64,000 nt of DNA, taken from Hallella colorans. Lineage in GTDB: Bacteria > Bacteroidota > Bacteroidia > Bacteroidales > Bacteroidaceae. The position numbers and the translations under genes were made by a program. The DNA lies in contig NZ_QENY01000001.1 of the NCBI RefSeq assembly GCF_003096815.1, positions 124,001 through 188,000 on the forward strand. The letters run 5' to 3'. The notes beneath the pieces were generated by a model that saw only the letters and a list, made by a program, of their open reading frames with translations, was not told the origin of the DNA and made no database searches. Shown piece after piece: positions 37,667-45,276 of the stretch. Position 1 is the stretch's first letter. Every line of letters starts with the position of its first letter.

Positions 37667-38123
37667 ATCTGTATGTCTAAATGTTATGCAAAGGTAACAC
37701 TTTTAAGAATAACCAAATAACATAAAGATGAAAAATACCATAAAATTATGATACCCCCTAATCAATTCAAGGCAATACCATAAATGATTTTCAGGTGAAC
37801 TTGAGACATACATCAAAAAAAATGATGTCTCACCTTATTAAGCTGGGCTACAAGCAATGTCGCACACGATACAAAAAATAGAGTAAAGAATATAACTGCT
37901 GATTAGTAAGATTTAGAACTATTTGTATAAAATCTCATTTTTCGTAAAAAGTAGGAAAGTGCATATATTAAGTAGTGTTCACTGAATTAATAAATTGCCA
38001 TGGCTGCAAAGCAGCGGACTCTAAACTTTGCAATGGCATTTGCCCACCAATACTTATTTGTTAATAAATTATAATGTTGAAGAATTTAAAAAAGATTTAA
38101 AGTGATTTTTGGTTTAAAAGATG
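37667..38123. other. Intergenic region before tRNA-Ser
   Basis: About 460 bases without a gene. It contains a hairpin at 37996-38038 (TGCCAT and TGCAAAG pairing with CTTTGCAATGGCA, with a 3-base bulge) and an imperfect TGAGACAT/ATGTCTCA repeat near 37805-37835. Neither has a T-run. Nothing else was recognised. Confidence 0.5.
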
Positions 38124-38132
38124 TAATTTTGC
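38124..38132 (+). promoter_or_regulatory. -7 element of tRNA-Ser
   Basis: TAATTTTGC, full consensus. The expected leader then contains a 9-bp hairpin, TTTTGATAT and ATATCAAAA (38139-38167), which ends four bases before the tRNA. Confidence 0.6.
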
Positions 38133-38171
38133 ATTCAGTTTTGATATAAAGATATTCCATATCAAAATTTT

Positions 38172-38256
38172 GGAGAGATGGTAGAGTGGTCGATTACAAC
38201 GGTCTTGAAAACCGTCGCACTGAGAGGTGCCGGGGGTTCGAATCCCTCTCTCTCCG
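38172..38256 (+). tRNA. tRNA-Ser (anticodon TGA)
   Basis: 85-base class II tRNA with acceptor stem GGAGAGA/TCTCTCC and discriminator G. The anticodon loop CTTGAAA gives UGA, reading UCA codons; a long variable arm is present, and the T arm has GGGGG/CCCTC around TTCGAAT. The gene is complete. It is the attachment site of the integrated element that starts immediately downstream. Confidence 0.95.
38237..38256 (+). other. Putative left attachment site
   Basis: The tRNA-Ser 3' end directly precedes a tyrosine recombinase gene and element DNA. The exact core cannot be set because no second copy of this sequence was seen in the window. Confidence 0.4.
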
Positions 38257-38314
38257 CTAATAGGCTTCAAAAGGACTTCACAAGGGTTGTCAATTTAGCC
38301 TTCAAAATTTAGAT

Positions 38315-38350
38315 AATCGTTGTAAAATCAAGGTTTTACAACGATTTTTC
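38315..38350 (+). terminator. Terminator downstream of tRNA-Ser
   Basis: Perfect 13-bp stem, AATCGTTGTAAAA and TTTTACAACGATT, loop TCAAGG, followed by a T-run. It is the first feature inside the element and would insulate the integrase region from tRNA transcription. Confidence 0.88.
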
Positions 38351-38417
38351 TTTGTATATACCTTTATCGCCTGACGGCATAACCCTATGTTTTGACAATC
38401 ATCATTCGGTCAATTTT

Positions 38418-38556
38418 TGCTACATAAACTGCTACACAAAAATTGTAGCAGCAAAAAATGTAGCAGTGACGGGATTTTGAATACCATATTGACGGCATTA
38501 ATTCTTTCTTTTTCAGAGTGTTATATATTAACTTTGCAGCCGAGTGCTACACAAAA
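38418..38556. repeat. TGCTACA repeats at the integrase promoter
   Basis: Five copies of TGCTACA or its complement TGTAGCA: plus orientation at 38418, 38430 and 38545, inverted at 38444 and 38459. Two extend to TGCTACACAAAA. The copy at 38545 overlaps the expected transcription start of the integrase gene. This is the pattern of arm-type integrase/excisionase sites or repressor operators. Confidence 0.65.
38529..38537 (+). promoter_or_regulatory. -7 element of the integrase gene
   Basis: TAACTTTGC, full consensus, 31 bases before the ATG at 38569 and eight bases before a TGCTACACAAAA repeat. Confidence 0.65.
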
Positions 38557-38568
38557 GAATGATGCATT

Positions 38569-39801
38569 ATGAGAACAACTTTCAAGGTGTCCTTCTACCT
38601 ACGCTCAAACTATGAGAACAAAGAAGGAAAGTCGCCTGTAATGCTCCGTGTATTCCTTAACGGAGAGATGGCAAATTTCGGATCTACGAAAATCTTCGTG
38701 GACAAGACAGTATGGAACAATGCCACAAGTCGGCTCAAAGGTCGGACGACAGAAACCTTATCCGCTAATGCCGCATTGGACTCTATTTCTGCTACACTGA
38801 GTAACATCTATCACAAATTTGAGGACGACTCCTCCCTGTCATTGGAGAAAATCCGCTCTTATTTTGTGGGAAAAGACAGGGAGTATACAACTTTCCTCCC
38901 TGTATTCGACAGATTCAACGAAGACATCAGGCAACGCGTCGGACACACCATCAGCAAAGACAGCCTACAAAAGTACAGCGTTTTAAGAAGACATTTCTCA
39001 GAATTCCTTATTCATAAGTATGGAAGAAAGGATGTAGGACTGACAGAGTTCACACCATCCGTGGTACAGGATTTTGAGTTATATCTGAGTACAGTGGCAG
39101 GTTGCGCTTACAACACATCAGTCAAGAAGATGAAGGCACTCAAGACCGTAACTATCTATGCGCAAAAACGTGGTTATCTTCTTCACGACCCCTTCCTCAA
39201 TCATCGTTTTCACTTGGAGCCTGTCAATCGAGGTTTTCTCACGGATGAGGAGATTATGAAGATAGCCAACAAGGAAATTGCTATTCAACGCTTGGAGTTA
39301 GTAAGGGATGTTTTCATCTTTTCATGTTTCACAGGTCTAGCATATATTGATGTTTCCAATCTCACACCAGACAATATCGTAACACTTGATGATAAGCAGT
39401 GGATTATGACCAAAAGGCAGAAAACAAGTGTGGAGACAAATGTGTTGCTTCTTGACATACCCAAGAGTATCATTGCCAAATACAGTCATAAGACCTATCG
39501 GGACGGCAAACTGTTTCCCATCTTAACTAATCAGAAAACCAACGCATATTTGAAAGAAATTGCCGATATTTGTGGCATCAAGAAGAATCTGACCTTCCAT
39601 CTTGCCCGACATACGTTTGCAACCATGTCGCTCAGCAAGGGTGTTCCTATGGAAAGTGTATCGAAGATGTTGGGGCATACCAACATTAAAACTACACAAA
39701 TTTATGCCCGTATAACCAATAAGAAGATAGAACACGATATGGAACAGTTGGCTGGCAAGTTAGACAAGTTCAATGTTGCTATGGGCATCAACTCAAAATA
39801 A
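38569..39801 (+). CDS. Tyrosine recombinase (ICE integrase)
   Basis: 410 residues. An N-terminal arm-binding domain (MRTTFKVSFYLRSNYENKEG) and a SAM-like core-binding domain (about 105-205) precede the catalytic domain. HLARH (box II His and Arg) and GHTNIKTTQIYARI with the nucleophile Tyr are present. At the box I arginine position the protein has FTGLAYIDV, so Ala replaces Arg, as in other Bacteroidota integrases including the IntDOT group. Position next to tRNA-Ser marks it as the element's integrase. Confidence 0.93.
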   Translation: MRTTFKVSFYLRSNYENKEGKSPVMLRVFLNGEMANFGSTKIFVDKTVWNNATSRLKGRTTETLSANAALDSISATLSNIYHKFEDDSSLSLEKIRSYFVGKDREYTTFLPVFDRFNEDIRQRVGHTISKDSLQKYSVLRRHFSEFLIHKYGRKDVGLTEFTPSVVQDFELYLSTVAGCAYNTSVKKMKALKTVTIYAQKRGYLLHDPFLNHRFHLEPVNRGFLTDEEIMKIANKEIAIQRLELVRDVFIFSCFTGLAYIDVSNLTPDNIVTLDDKQWIMTKRQKTSVETNVLLLDIPKSIIAKYSHKTYRDGKLFPILTNQKTNAYLKEIADICGIKKNLTFHLARHTFATMSLSKGVPMESVSKMLGHTNIKTTQIYARITNKKIEHDMEQLAGKLDKFNVAMGINSK

Positions 39802-39826
39802 TGTACAACCCTAAACCAAGAAGATT

Positions 39827-40294
39827 ATGACAACAACAAAGAAAGAACTATCCTACTTCCGTTTGAAGTTGGAAGCGTATCTCGGAGAGCATTTTCCAGA
39901 GAGAGTGAATGAAAATACGTTTATAACTGCTCGCGCAGACGAAGCATTGACAACTTACTGCGATGCTATAGCACAAGGTTTTTCTCACCCAGAGGCGGAG
40001 ACGATGGCAAGCGAAGTGTTGCATCGAGGATTGCATTTTTCAAAGTATGATACACTTGTGTCTGTCTTAGAGAATGAGTTCGAGAAAGAACTGCCCTCTC
40101 CGCTCCCCGAAAGACTAACACCAATACTTCTAAAGAATAAGGCTGTGCAAAGCGTTTTCGACAAGTATGAACTAACAGACGACTTTGGCGCAACTCCAGA
40201 GTATGAGAAACTCTACACCGAACTGACAGGGACTATCGTTCTGCTCATAGAGGTCAATAGTCTGCCAACCGTAGGCGGTGAAAACATGGACTGA
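39827..40294 (+). CDS. DUF1896 protein
   Basis: 155 residues, acidic, helical, recognised as DUF1896, a family restricted to Bacteroidales mobile elements and normally near the integrase. It contains LSYFRLKLEAYLGEHFPE and a DFGATPEYEKLYTELTGTI C-terminal region. Function unknown. The start is 26 bases after the integrase stop, so it may be cotranscribed. Confidence 0.85.
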   Translation: MTTTKKELSYFRLKLEAYLGEHFPERVNENTFITARADEALTTYCDAIAQGFSHPEAETMASEVLHRGLHFSKYDTLVSVLENEFEKELPSPLPERLTPILLKNKAVQSVFDKYELTDDFGATPEYEKLYTELTGTIVLLIEVNSLPTVGGENMD

Positions 40295-40306
40295 TGTAGC
40301 ACCATA

Positions 40307-40432
40307 CGGAGCTTTTGTAGTGTCAAGAGCCAAGATAAACGCTCCACTCCACACGCCAAGAGTTTTTTCAAACACTTGTCTTTGTGTAGTCTGCGCATCT
40401 TGTTATTGCTCTTGAAACTATTAAAAGCTCCG
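40307..40432 (+). ncRNA. Candidate structured RNA 1 in the ICE
   Basis: A 126-base non-coding stretch closing on itself. CGGAGCTTTT (40307-40316) pairs with AAAAGCTCCG (40423-40432), TAGT (40318) with ACTA (40417), CAAGAGC (40324-40330) with GCTCTTG (40408-40414), and CAAGAT (40331) with ATCTTG (40397). That gives 27 pairs in nested order. It lies 18 bases before the ATG of the next gene and has no T-run. It could be a 5' regulatory leader or a stable RNA. Strand is uncertain. Confidence 0.6.
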
Positions 40433-40449
40433 ATATGAATATAATCATC

Positions 40450-40854
40450 ATGAATCAAGACGTTCTTAAAAGTGCGATTTCTCGCCGAGACAATAGAAGC
40501 GAGCTTACATTGTCCTCACGGCTTAACGAAATCGTTCACACACCTGCCTTCATCAGGGCAGACGCATCGAACAAAACCGATAAGGAAAAGCAGCAGCCGA
40601 CTTCTCTCAAGCAAGTCCGCCACTTCGGTTGGACACGCTTCATAGAACTCGCAATCCTGCTTTCCATCGTTATCGGTGCCATTTGGCTGATCTCAAAGAT
40701 AGTAACGCAACAAGTCGTAACTGTCGTGTCAGTTATTGCAAGTTTTCTGATACTACACTTTATAGTCAGGGTAATTCTGAAAGTGGCATTTACGCTGCTG
40801 AGCATTCTCTTCTGGCTGGCGATTCTCTGTGCCATCCTGCTCTGCGTGCTTTGA
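40450..40854 (+). CDS. Small membrane protein of unknown function
   Basis: About 134 residues. A charged, Ser-rich N-terminal half (DVLKSAISRRDNRSEL, with KTDKEKQQPTSLKQ) is followed by a very hydrophobic C-terminal half with two or three helices (about 68-86, 88-106, 112-134). No known family recognised. It sits between two structured non-coding stretches in the element. The ATG at 40450 is chosen over the ATG at 40435 because it lies after the folded region with more room for initiation; both are possible. Confidence 0.65.
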   Translation: MNQDVLKSAISRRDNRSELTLSSRLNEIVHTPAFIRADASNKTDKEKQQPTSLKQVRHFGWTRFIELAILLSIVIGAIWLISKIVTQQVVTVVSVIASFLILHFIVRVILKVAFTLLSILFWLAILCAILLCVL

Positions 40855-41024
40855 GAAGCACAGCTCTGTAAAACCTTCGTTTTATTTCATTAGGTGGTTA
40901 TCTCGCAATTTGAGAAAACCACCTTTTCTATTTTCCACTACGAGCGTTGCACTTTTGCTTCTTTTCCAATGCTCCACGATATGCGATGACAAGGAGATGG
41001 ATTCTGTTTCCTTTTTATCCGCAA

Positions 41025-41142
41025 AGGTAGTACGGGGCTTGTGGCTTTCAAAAGGTCTGTGCCACTTGGTTTGTCTGGAAAATCTCCACACCGTTGGGTA
41101 GTATTTTCCGCCAAAACCTTGTGTAAGCCTACCCCGCTACCT
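41025..41142 (+). ncRNA. Candidate structured RNA 2 in the ICE
   Basis: A 118-base non-coding stretch with nested pairing. The closing stem is AGGTAG (41025) plus CGGGG (41033) with CCCCG (41132) plus CTACCT (41137). Inside are GTGGC (41041)/GCCAC (41061), GGTTTG (41068)/CAAAACC (41112, one bulge) and GGAAAAT (41077)/ATTTTCC (41103). The frame that is open across it looks like an artefact, being Pro/Cys/Trp-rich, and the real gene start follows at 41206. I have an impression that this stretch recurs in Bacteroidales elements, but this cannot be checked here. Confidence 0.62.
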
Positions 41143-41205
41143 CTATTTTGCTACAAAAAGGAATCAGCATACTCCGATCTTTGGACGCATAAAAAAAATG
41201 TCGCT

Positions 41206-41637
41206 ATGGATAAGCAAAAGGTAAATACAACATCTTCGATGAACAGAAAAGGATATAGCTCCTCCTCTCATTACCGCATTAACCCTGTGGCTGAAAAAAG
41301 TGAGCAAGTGTTGGCAATTAAGTTTGTACAATGGGACGTACTCCCTTTGGAGAACCTCCGTAACAGCAAAGTATATCTCCTACGTGTGAAACTCAATCGT
41401 GGCGAAATGATGAGCCGTGAGGAAAAGAATTGGTTATGTGAAGCGGTAAACTCAAACACCTTTTTCCGAACAGCCGTTCCCCTACAAGGCTATCGCTTTG
41501 ACTTCTTTGATGTACTGAAGAAATACCTTGTCAATCAGTACGGACAATGGACAGAGTATTACGCACCCGACAGAACAAGCCTAAGAGCCTACCTATATGG
41601 GCGCATCAATCAAATTGTAGAAATCCCAAAATACTAA
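41206..41637 (+). CDS. ICE hypothetical protein
   Basis: About 143 residues, no recognised domain. It begins MDKQKVNTTSSMNRKG, is mixed alpha/beta, and contains WDVLPLENLRNSKVYLL and NWLCEAVNSNTFFRTAVPLQGY. Cytosolic by composition. It precedes the PcfK-like gene by five bases, so the two are probably cotranscribed. The frame stays open upstream to 41041 through structured RNA 2, but that extension has an odd composition, so ATG at 41206 is taken. Confidence 0.7.
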   Translation: MDKQKVNTTSSMNRKGYSSSSHYRINPVAEKSEQVLAIKFVQWDVLPLENLRNSKVYLLRVKLNRGEMMSREEKNWLCEAVNSNTFFRTAVPLQGYRFDFFDVLKKYLVNQYGQWTEYYAPDRTSLRAYLYGRINQIVEIPKY

Positions 41638-41642
41638 GCAAT

Positions 41643-42062
41643 ATGAAAGGAACAGAACATTTCACACGGACAATAGCCGAGTATCTCAATCAGCGTGCTA
41701 TGACAGACCCTTTGTTTGCCCCTAACTTGATAAAACCGAACAAGAATATCGAGGAGTGCATCACCTACATTCTTAATGAAGTGCAGAAAAGTGGTTGCAA
41801 CGGCTTTGATGATGATGAAATCTTCTCTATGGCTGTTCACTACTACGATGAGGACGATATAGAGGTCGGCAAGGCTGTTTCTTGCCAAGTTGCCGTTAAT
41901 CACGTTGTGGAACTAACGGAGGAAGAAAAAGTCGAAGCAAGGCAGGAAGCCATTAAGCAATATCTGCGTGAGGAACTTGCCAAGATACAGAGCCGTAACG
42001 CACGAGTGAAAAAGACGGAGAACATAGCAACCCAAGTACAACCATCACTATTTGATTTTTAA
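41643..42062 (+). CDS. PcfK-like protein
   Basis: About 139 residues. Resembles PcfK-like proteins of conjugative elements: an N-terminal FTRTIAEYLNQRA region, an acidic middle (GFDDDEIFSMAVHYYDEDDI), and a Lys/Glu coiled segment near the C-terminus ending PSLFDF. PcfK and PcfJ are named from the pCF10 conjugative plasmid; their biochemical role is unknown. The next gene is PcfJ-like, a fixed pairing. Confidence 0.82.
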   Translation: MKGTEHFTRTIAEYLNQRAMTDPLFAPNLIKPNKNIEECITYILNEVQKSGCNGFDDDEIFSMAVHYYDEDDIEVGKAVSCQVAVNHVVELTEEEKVEARQEAIKQYLREELAKIQSRNARVKKTENIATQVQPSLFDF

Positions 42063-42066
42063 GCCT

Positions 42067-43341
42067 ATGAAACCGAGAAACAAATTTGAAAAAGCAGTTT
42101 TGGAACAAAGCAAGCATCTTCGCCCGATAACCAAGACACAAAGTAAGTGGGCATTTCGTGAGTGTATAGACCACTTCGCCTACCGCTTGCCAAAAGGTCG
42201 CACCACTTGTATGGATTGTGGGTATAGTTGGGTAATGGACAAACATAGAGAAACTTGCACTTGCCCTCATTGCAGGGCAAAGTTGCAGGTCAGAGAAACA
42301 TACGAGCGTAAGTTACAGCAAAAGCAGTATTTCACCATACTTACCACTTGTGGAGAGTTTCAAGTATTACGTATGTTCCTACTTATTGTGGGTATGGAGA
42401 AAGGTTACAAAGCACAGGCTTCCATAATAGAGATTGGGCAATATTGGTGGAATATGCAGGGGCGAAAAGCTGTGGTTGCTATACAGAGGGTATTGGGACA
42501 CTATGTTGATACCTTTTCCTATTATAGTCCTATGGCGATACGCAACGATAATGAAGCCTATCAGCATATTGCCTACTCACCGATATATCCGAAGTTCAAG
42601 GTTACAGACATACTTCGCAGAAATGGTTTTAAGGATAATTTCTATGGCATCGTGCCTACCCAACTTATTCCTGCATTGCTTACAGACAGCCGTGTGGAAA
42701 CATTGCTAAAGGCAGGTCGTACAGACCACTTACGTTACTTTCTTGGCAACAGGAGGACTTTTGAGGAACTATGGCAGTCCTACAAGATTGCAGTCCGTAA
42801 CGGCTATGAGATAGCAGACATTTCTCTTTGGAGTGATTATGTAGATACACTTAGAAGATTAGGAAAGGATATTCATAATCCAAAATATTTATGCCCAACT
42901 GACCTTAAAGGCGAACACGACCGCAGACACGAGGAACTTCTCAGATTGCGTGAAAGGGAGGAGATAGAACAGAAGCAAAAGAAGGCAATGGAAGATGAAA
43001 AGCGTTTCAAAGAACTTAAATCCAAGTTTTTCGGTATCCATTTCACGGACGGCACTATCCAAGTCCACGTATTGGAGAGCGTGCAGGAACATTTGGAAGA
43101 AGGTGTATCAATGCATCATTGCGTATTTTCTAATGCATACTACCTCAAGGAGGACTCCCTTATCCTTTCGGCTACCATTGAAGGCAAGCGAATAGAAACC
43201 ATTGAAGTATCATTACGAACTTTGGAAGTGGTTCAAAGTCGTGGGAAATGCAACAAGAATACGGAATATCACGAGCAGATAGTAAACCTTGTGAATGCCA
43301 ATCGAGGTCTTATAAGCCGAAGAATGAAAGCAACAGCATAA
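42067..43341 (+). CDS. PcfJ-like protein
   Basis: About 424 residues. A zinc-ribbon-like region (CMDCGYSW, then CTCPHCRAKL) near residues 50-80 precedes a long helical part. The C-terminal conserved block has MHHCVFSNAYY, ILSATIEGKRIETIEV and CNKNTEYHEQI, characteristic of PcfJ. It starts four bases after the PcfK-like stop. The function is unknown, with a role in DNA processing or transfer likely from context. Confidence 0.85.
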   Translation: MKPRNKFEKAVLEQSKHLRPITKTQSKWAFRECIDHFAYRLPKGRTTCMDCGYSWVMDKHRETCTCPHCRAKLQVRETYERKLQQKQYFTILTTCGEFQVLRMFLLIVGMEKGYKAQASIIEIGQYWWNMQGRKAVVAIQRVLGHYVDTFSYYSPMAIRNDNEAYQHIAYSPIYPKFKVTDILRRNGFKDNFYGIVPTQLIPALLTDSRVETLLKAGRTDHLRYFLGNRRTFEELWQSYKIAVRNGYEIADISLWSDYVDTLRRLGKDIHNPKYLCPTDLKGEHDRRHEELLRLREREEIEQKQKKAMEDEKRFKELKSKFFGIHFTDGTIQVHVLESVQEHLEEGVSMHHCVFSNAYYLKEDSLILSATIEGKRIETIEVSLRTLEVVQSRGKCNKNTEYHEQIVNLVNANRGLISRRMKATA

Positions 43342-43368
43342 AGTATGAACCATTAAATTATCAGAGAT

Positions 43369-43623
43369 ATGAAAACAGAGATTGAAAACATTATCTACAA
43401 CTGGGCAGATGAGATACCGCATATTCTCATTAGGGTTATCAACGCAATAACCCTATCTGACAACAAAGAGGAGTTAAGGTCGGCTATCAACAAAATAGCC
43501 GAAGAAACAGAACTTGACAAATTCTTTGCATACGGCTATGGTGCACATCACTTTTGGCTCAAACACTGCAAATTATCCAATGGAGTGCCAAAGGAATACA
43601 GATTATTAAAAGTTGAATTTTAA
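43369..43623 (+). CDS. ICE hypothetical protein, 84 residues
   Basis: Small helical, acidic protein beginning MKTEIENIIYNWADEIPHIL and ending EYRLLKVEF. No family recognised, but it sits where Bacteroidales elements usually keep small conserved genes after pcfJ. Starts 27 bases after the PcfJ-like stop. Confidence 0.6.
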   Translation: MKTEIENIIYNWADEIPHILIRVINAITLSDNKEELRSAINKIAEETELDKFFAYGYGAHHFWLKHCKLSNGVPKEYRLLKVEF

Positions 43624-43627
43624 GATT

Positions 43628-43717
43628 ATGAAGAAGAAATTTTACAGAGTTCGGACACAATACATCTTCGATGCAGTGTTTGAACTAATTGCAGAAAGCT
43701 GGGAGGAAACATGGTAG
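43628..43717 (+). pseudogene. Truncated ICE small gene
   Basis: An ATG-started 29-codon frame, MKKKFYRVRTQYIFDAVFEL and nine more, ending TGG TAG. The N-terminus resembles a small conserved ICE protein that is normally about 70-80 residues. The rest of the gene is missing, and unrelated AT-rich DNA with the minus-strand cargo operon begins here. Confidence 0.5.
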
Positions 43718-43861
43718 AAAGTCTTACATTTTTTAGATTTCTACAAAAAACTCGTCCATAACTAGAAGAACAAATAAATCACTTTATATAATAAAACACT
43801 TATATTGATATAATGAATAGGAAATCAACAATAATTTTTTAAGCTTTATATCTTTTGTGTT

Positions 43862-44491
43862 TTACTCGTAAAATGCATCTGTATCAATTTCTAATTCTTC
43901 ACATTCTTTTATTTTATATTCTTTCCCACTATGACAGATAGCTCCTTTAAATTTAAAAGGAAAAGATATACACATGGAATCTTCTTCAGCATCTTGTTCT
44001 AAATCTGAACCATACTGAAGAGAAACTACTACCTTTCCATCACAAATGATATAAAGACTGTCGGATTTGATACTTATCTCACTTATATCTACCCCATATA
44101 CTTCTTCTATACTTGTATGGGTTGAAAGTTTATCTAATGCTGATGGGAAATCAAGTATAAAATAGTCATATAGTATAGAGTCAATATTATAAAAATCTAT
44201 TTTCTTTATCTCAGGGAAACGTGAAATGACTACTCTAAATTTAGCTTTAGGTACATTCTTAAAGTAATCAGCCATTGCCTTTATTCTTTGTTTTGCTTCA
44301 AAACTTTCCGTACGAGTTTTTAATTCTATATATACAATTTCATCATCCTTGATTGCTGCAAGGTCAACTCTAAAGGGACCTATCAAAACATTTTTTTTAA
44401 TAGTATATCCTTTTTTTTTATACTCATCAGCAATCTGCGCAAGAGTAGATTTTTCAAAGTTTTGTATTAAATAGTCTCTTAATGGTTTCAT
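43862..44491 (-). CDS. PD-(D/E)XK nuclease-like protein (cargo operon gene 3)
   Basis: 209 residues. Residues 40-60 read FRVDLAAIKDDEIVYIELKTR, the D-X12-E-x-K core of the PD-(D/E)XK fold (D43, E56, K58). An N-terminal helical part (MKPLRDYLIQNFEKSTLAQI) carries possible extra acidic ligands. The C-terminal half (about 125-209) is Asp/Glu-rich and does not match a family I know. Its ATG overlaps the stop of the RusA-like gene (ATGA), so translation is coupled. A DNA-cutting role is inferred from the motif. Confidence 0.75.
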   Translation of the reverse strand: MKPLRDYLIQNFEKSTLAQIADEYKKKGYTIKKNVLIGPFRVDLAAIKDDEIVYIELKTRTESFEAKQRIKAMADYFKNVPKAKFRVVISRFPEIKKIDFYNIDSILYDYFILDFPSALDKLSTHTSIEEVYGVDISEISIKSDSLYIICDGKVVVSLQYGSDLEQDAEEDSMCISFPFKFKGAICHSGKEYKIKECEELEIDTDAFYE

Positions 44492-44928
44492 ATACTAATT
44501 TCTCCTATTTTTACCATTGTATCATAAAATTTACTACATTCAAGATATAGACACTTAACATTCTTATCTGTTAATCCCTGCATTAATTCTACTGCCACAT
44601 CACCGTCTATTTTAGTTGCATCGATAGTAGTAATTGGATGACGTTCGACATCTATAACAGATGCCATGCGCAATACGATATTACAATCATCATCATATAA
44701 AAGCCCATTTAAAGCATCCCAAATTGGCTTACTAATGTTATCAGTATCGACATTAACTCCATCACTTGTGAAAAAAAACGCTTTTGCATATAATTCTATA
44801 CCAGTAGGGAATTTTGGCACATTCCCTTTGAATTTTTGCAAGAAAGCCGAGCGTATTTTTTTTTGATACACGTCTTTTCTTTTTGAGTTATATGATAGCG
44901 GTGCTACACCTCGAATTACTAATTCCAT
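44488..44928 (-). CDS. RusA-like Holliday junction resolvase (cargo operon gene 2)
   Basis: 146 residues. The motif DTDNISKPIWDALNGLLYDD (61-80) matches the RusA catalytic signature D.DN..K...DAL.G..Y.DD. The N-terminal half (MELVIRGVAPLSYNSKRKDV) fits the RusA strand arrangement. RusA enzymes resolve four-way DNA junctions; here the gene is held between a small protein and a nuclease-like gene. Its ATG directly follows the previous stop (TAAATG). Confidence 0.8.
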   Translation of the reverse strand: MELVIRGVAPLSYNSKRKDVYQKKIRSAFLQKFKGNVPKFPTGIELYAKAFFFTSDGVNVDTDNISKPIWDALNGLLYDDDCNIVLRMASVIDVERHPITTIDATKIDGDVAVELMQGLTDKNVKCLYLECSKFYDTMVKIGEISI

Positions 44929-45177
44929 TTAAAGTTCTAAAGAATTACAAATGTCATTAAATGAAGCCTCCCGTTCTAATTCATATATATTAAAGGATTC
45001 GTTCTCCTGTTTAATCCAAAAAATAACACCTCGTTTAAAAAAACATTCTCCTTCTTCTTCTCGCATCATAAGAGGATTCTTTTCAACAAAATCAGGAATA
45101 AATATGGGATAAGAATTTGCAACTTTCTTTAACTTTATTCCATTGTCATTATCTTTCGTTCTTAAGTACTTTAACAT
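44929..45177 (-). CDS. Small protein of unknown function (cargo operon gene 1)
   Basis: 82 residues, mixed charge, no signal peptide or membrane span. The N-terminal half is basic (MLKYLRTKDNDNGIKLKK), the C-terminal half acidic and aromatic (GVIFWIKQENESFNIYEL). No family recognised. It leads the three-gene operon and could be a regulator, an inhibitor or a DNA-binding partner of the two nuclease-like products. Confidence 0.6.
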   Translation of the reverse strand: MLKYLRTKDNDNGIKLKKVANSYPIFIPDFVEKNPLMMREEEGECFFKRGVIFWIKQENESFNIYELEREASFNDICNSLEL

Positions 45178-45206
45178 AAATATTTAATCATTTTTATTAA
45201 CGACAA

Positions 45207-45214
45207 CAAATATA
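45207..45214 (-). promoter_or_regulatory. -7 element of the cargo operon
   Basis: TATATTTG on the minus strand, 29 bases before the ATG at 45177. No -33 box at the usual distance. Confidence 0.5.
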
Positions 45215-45276
45215 CTCATTTAAAATGACATAACGATAATATATGAAACAAAAAGTTTCTTACAAGCCTTATTTGA

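Noticed and set aside
41041-41205. N-terminal extension of the gene at 41206
   Set aside because: It crosses a strongly paired non-coding stretch and has a Trp/Pro/Cys-rich composition unlike the rest; ATG at 41206 is the better start.
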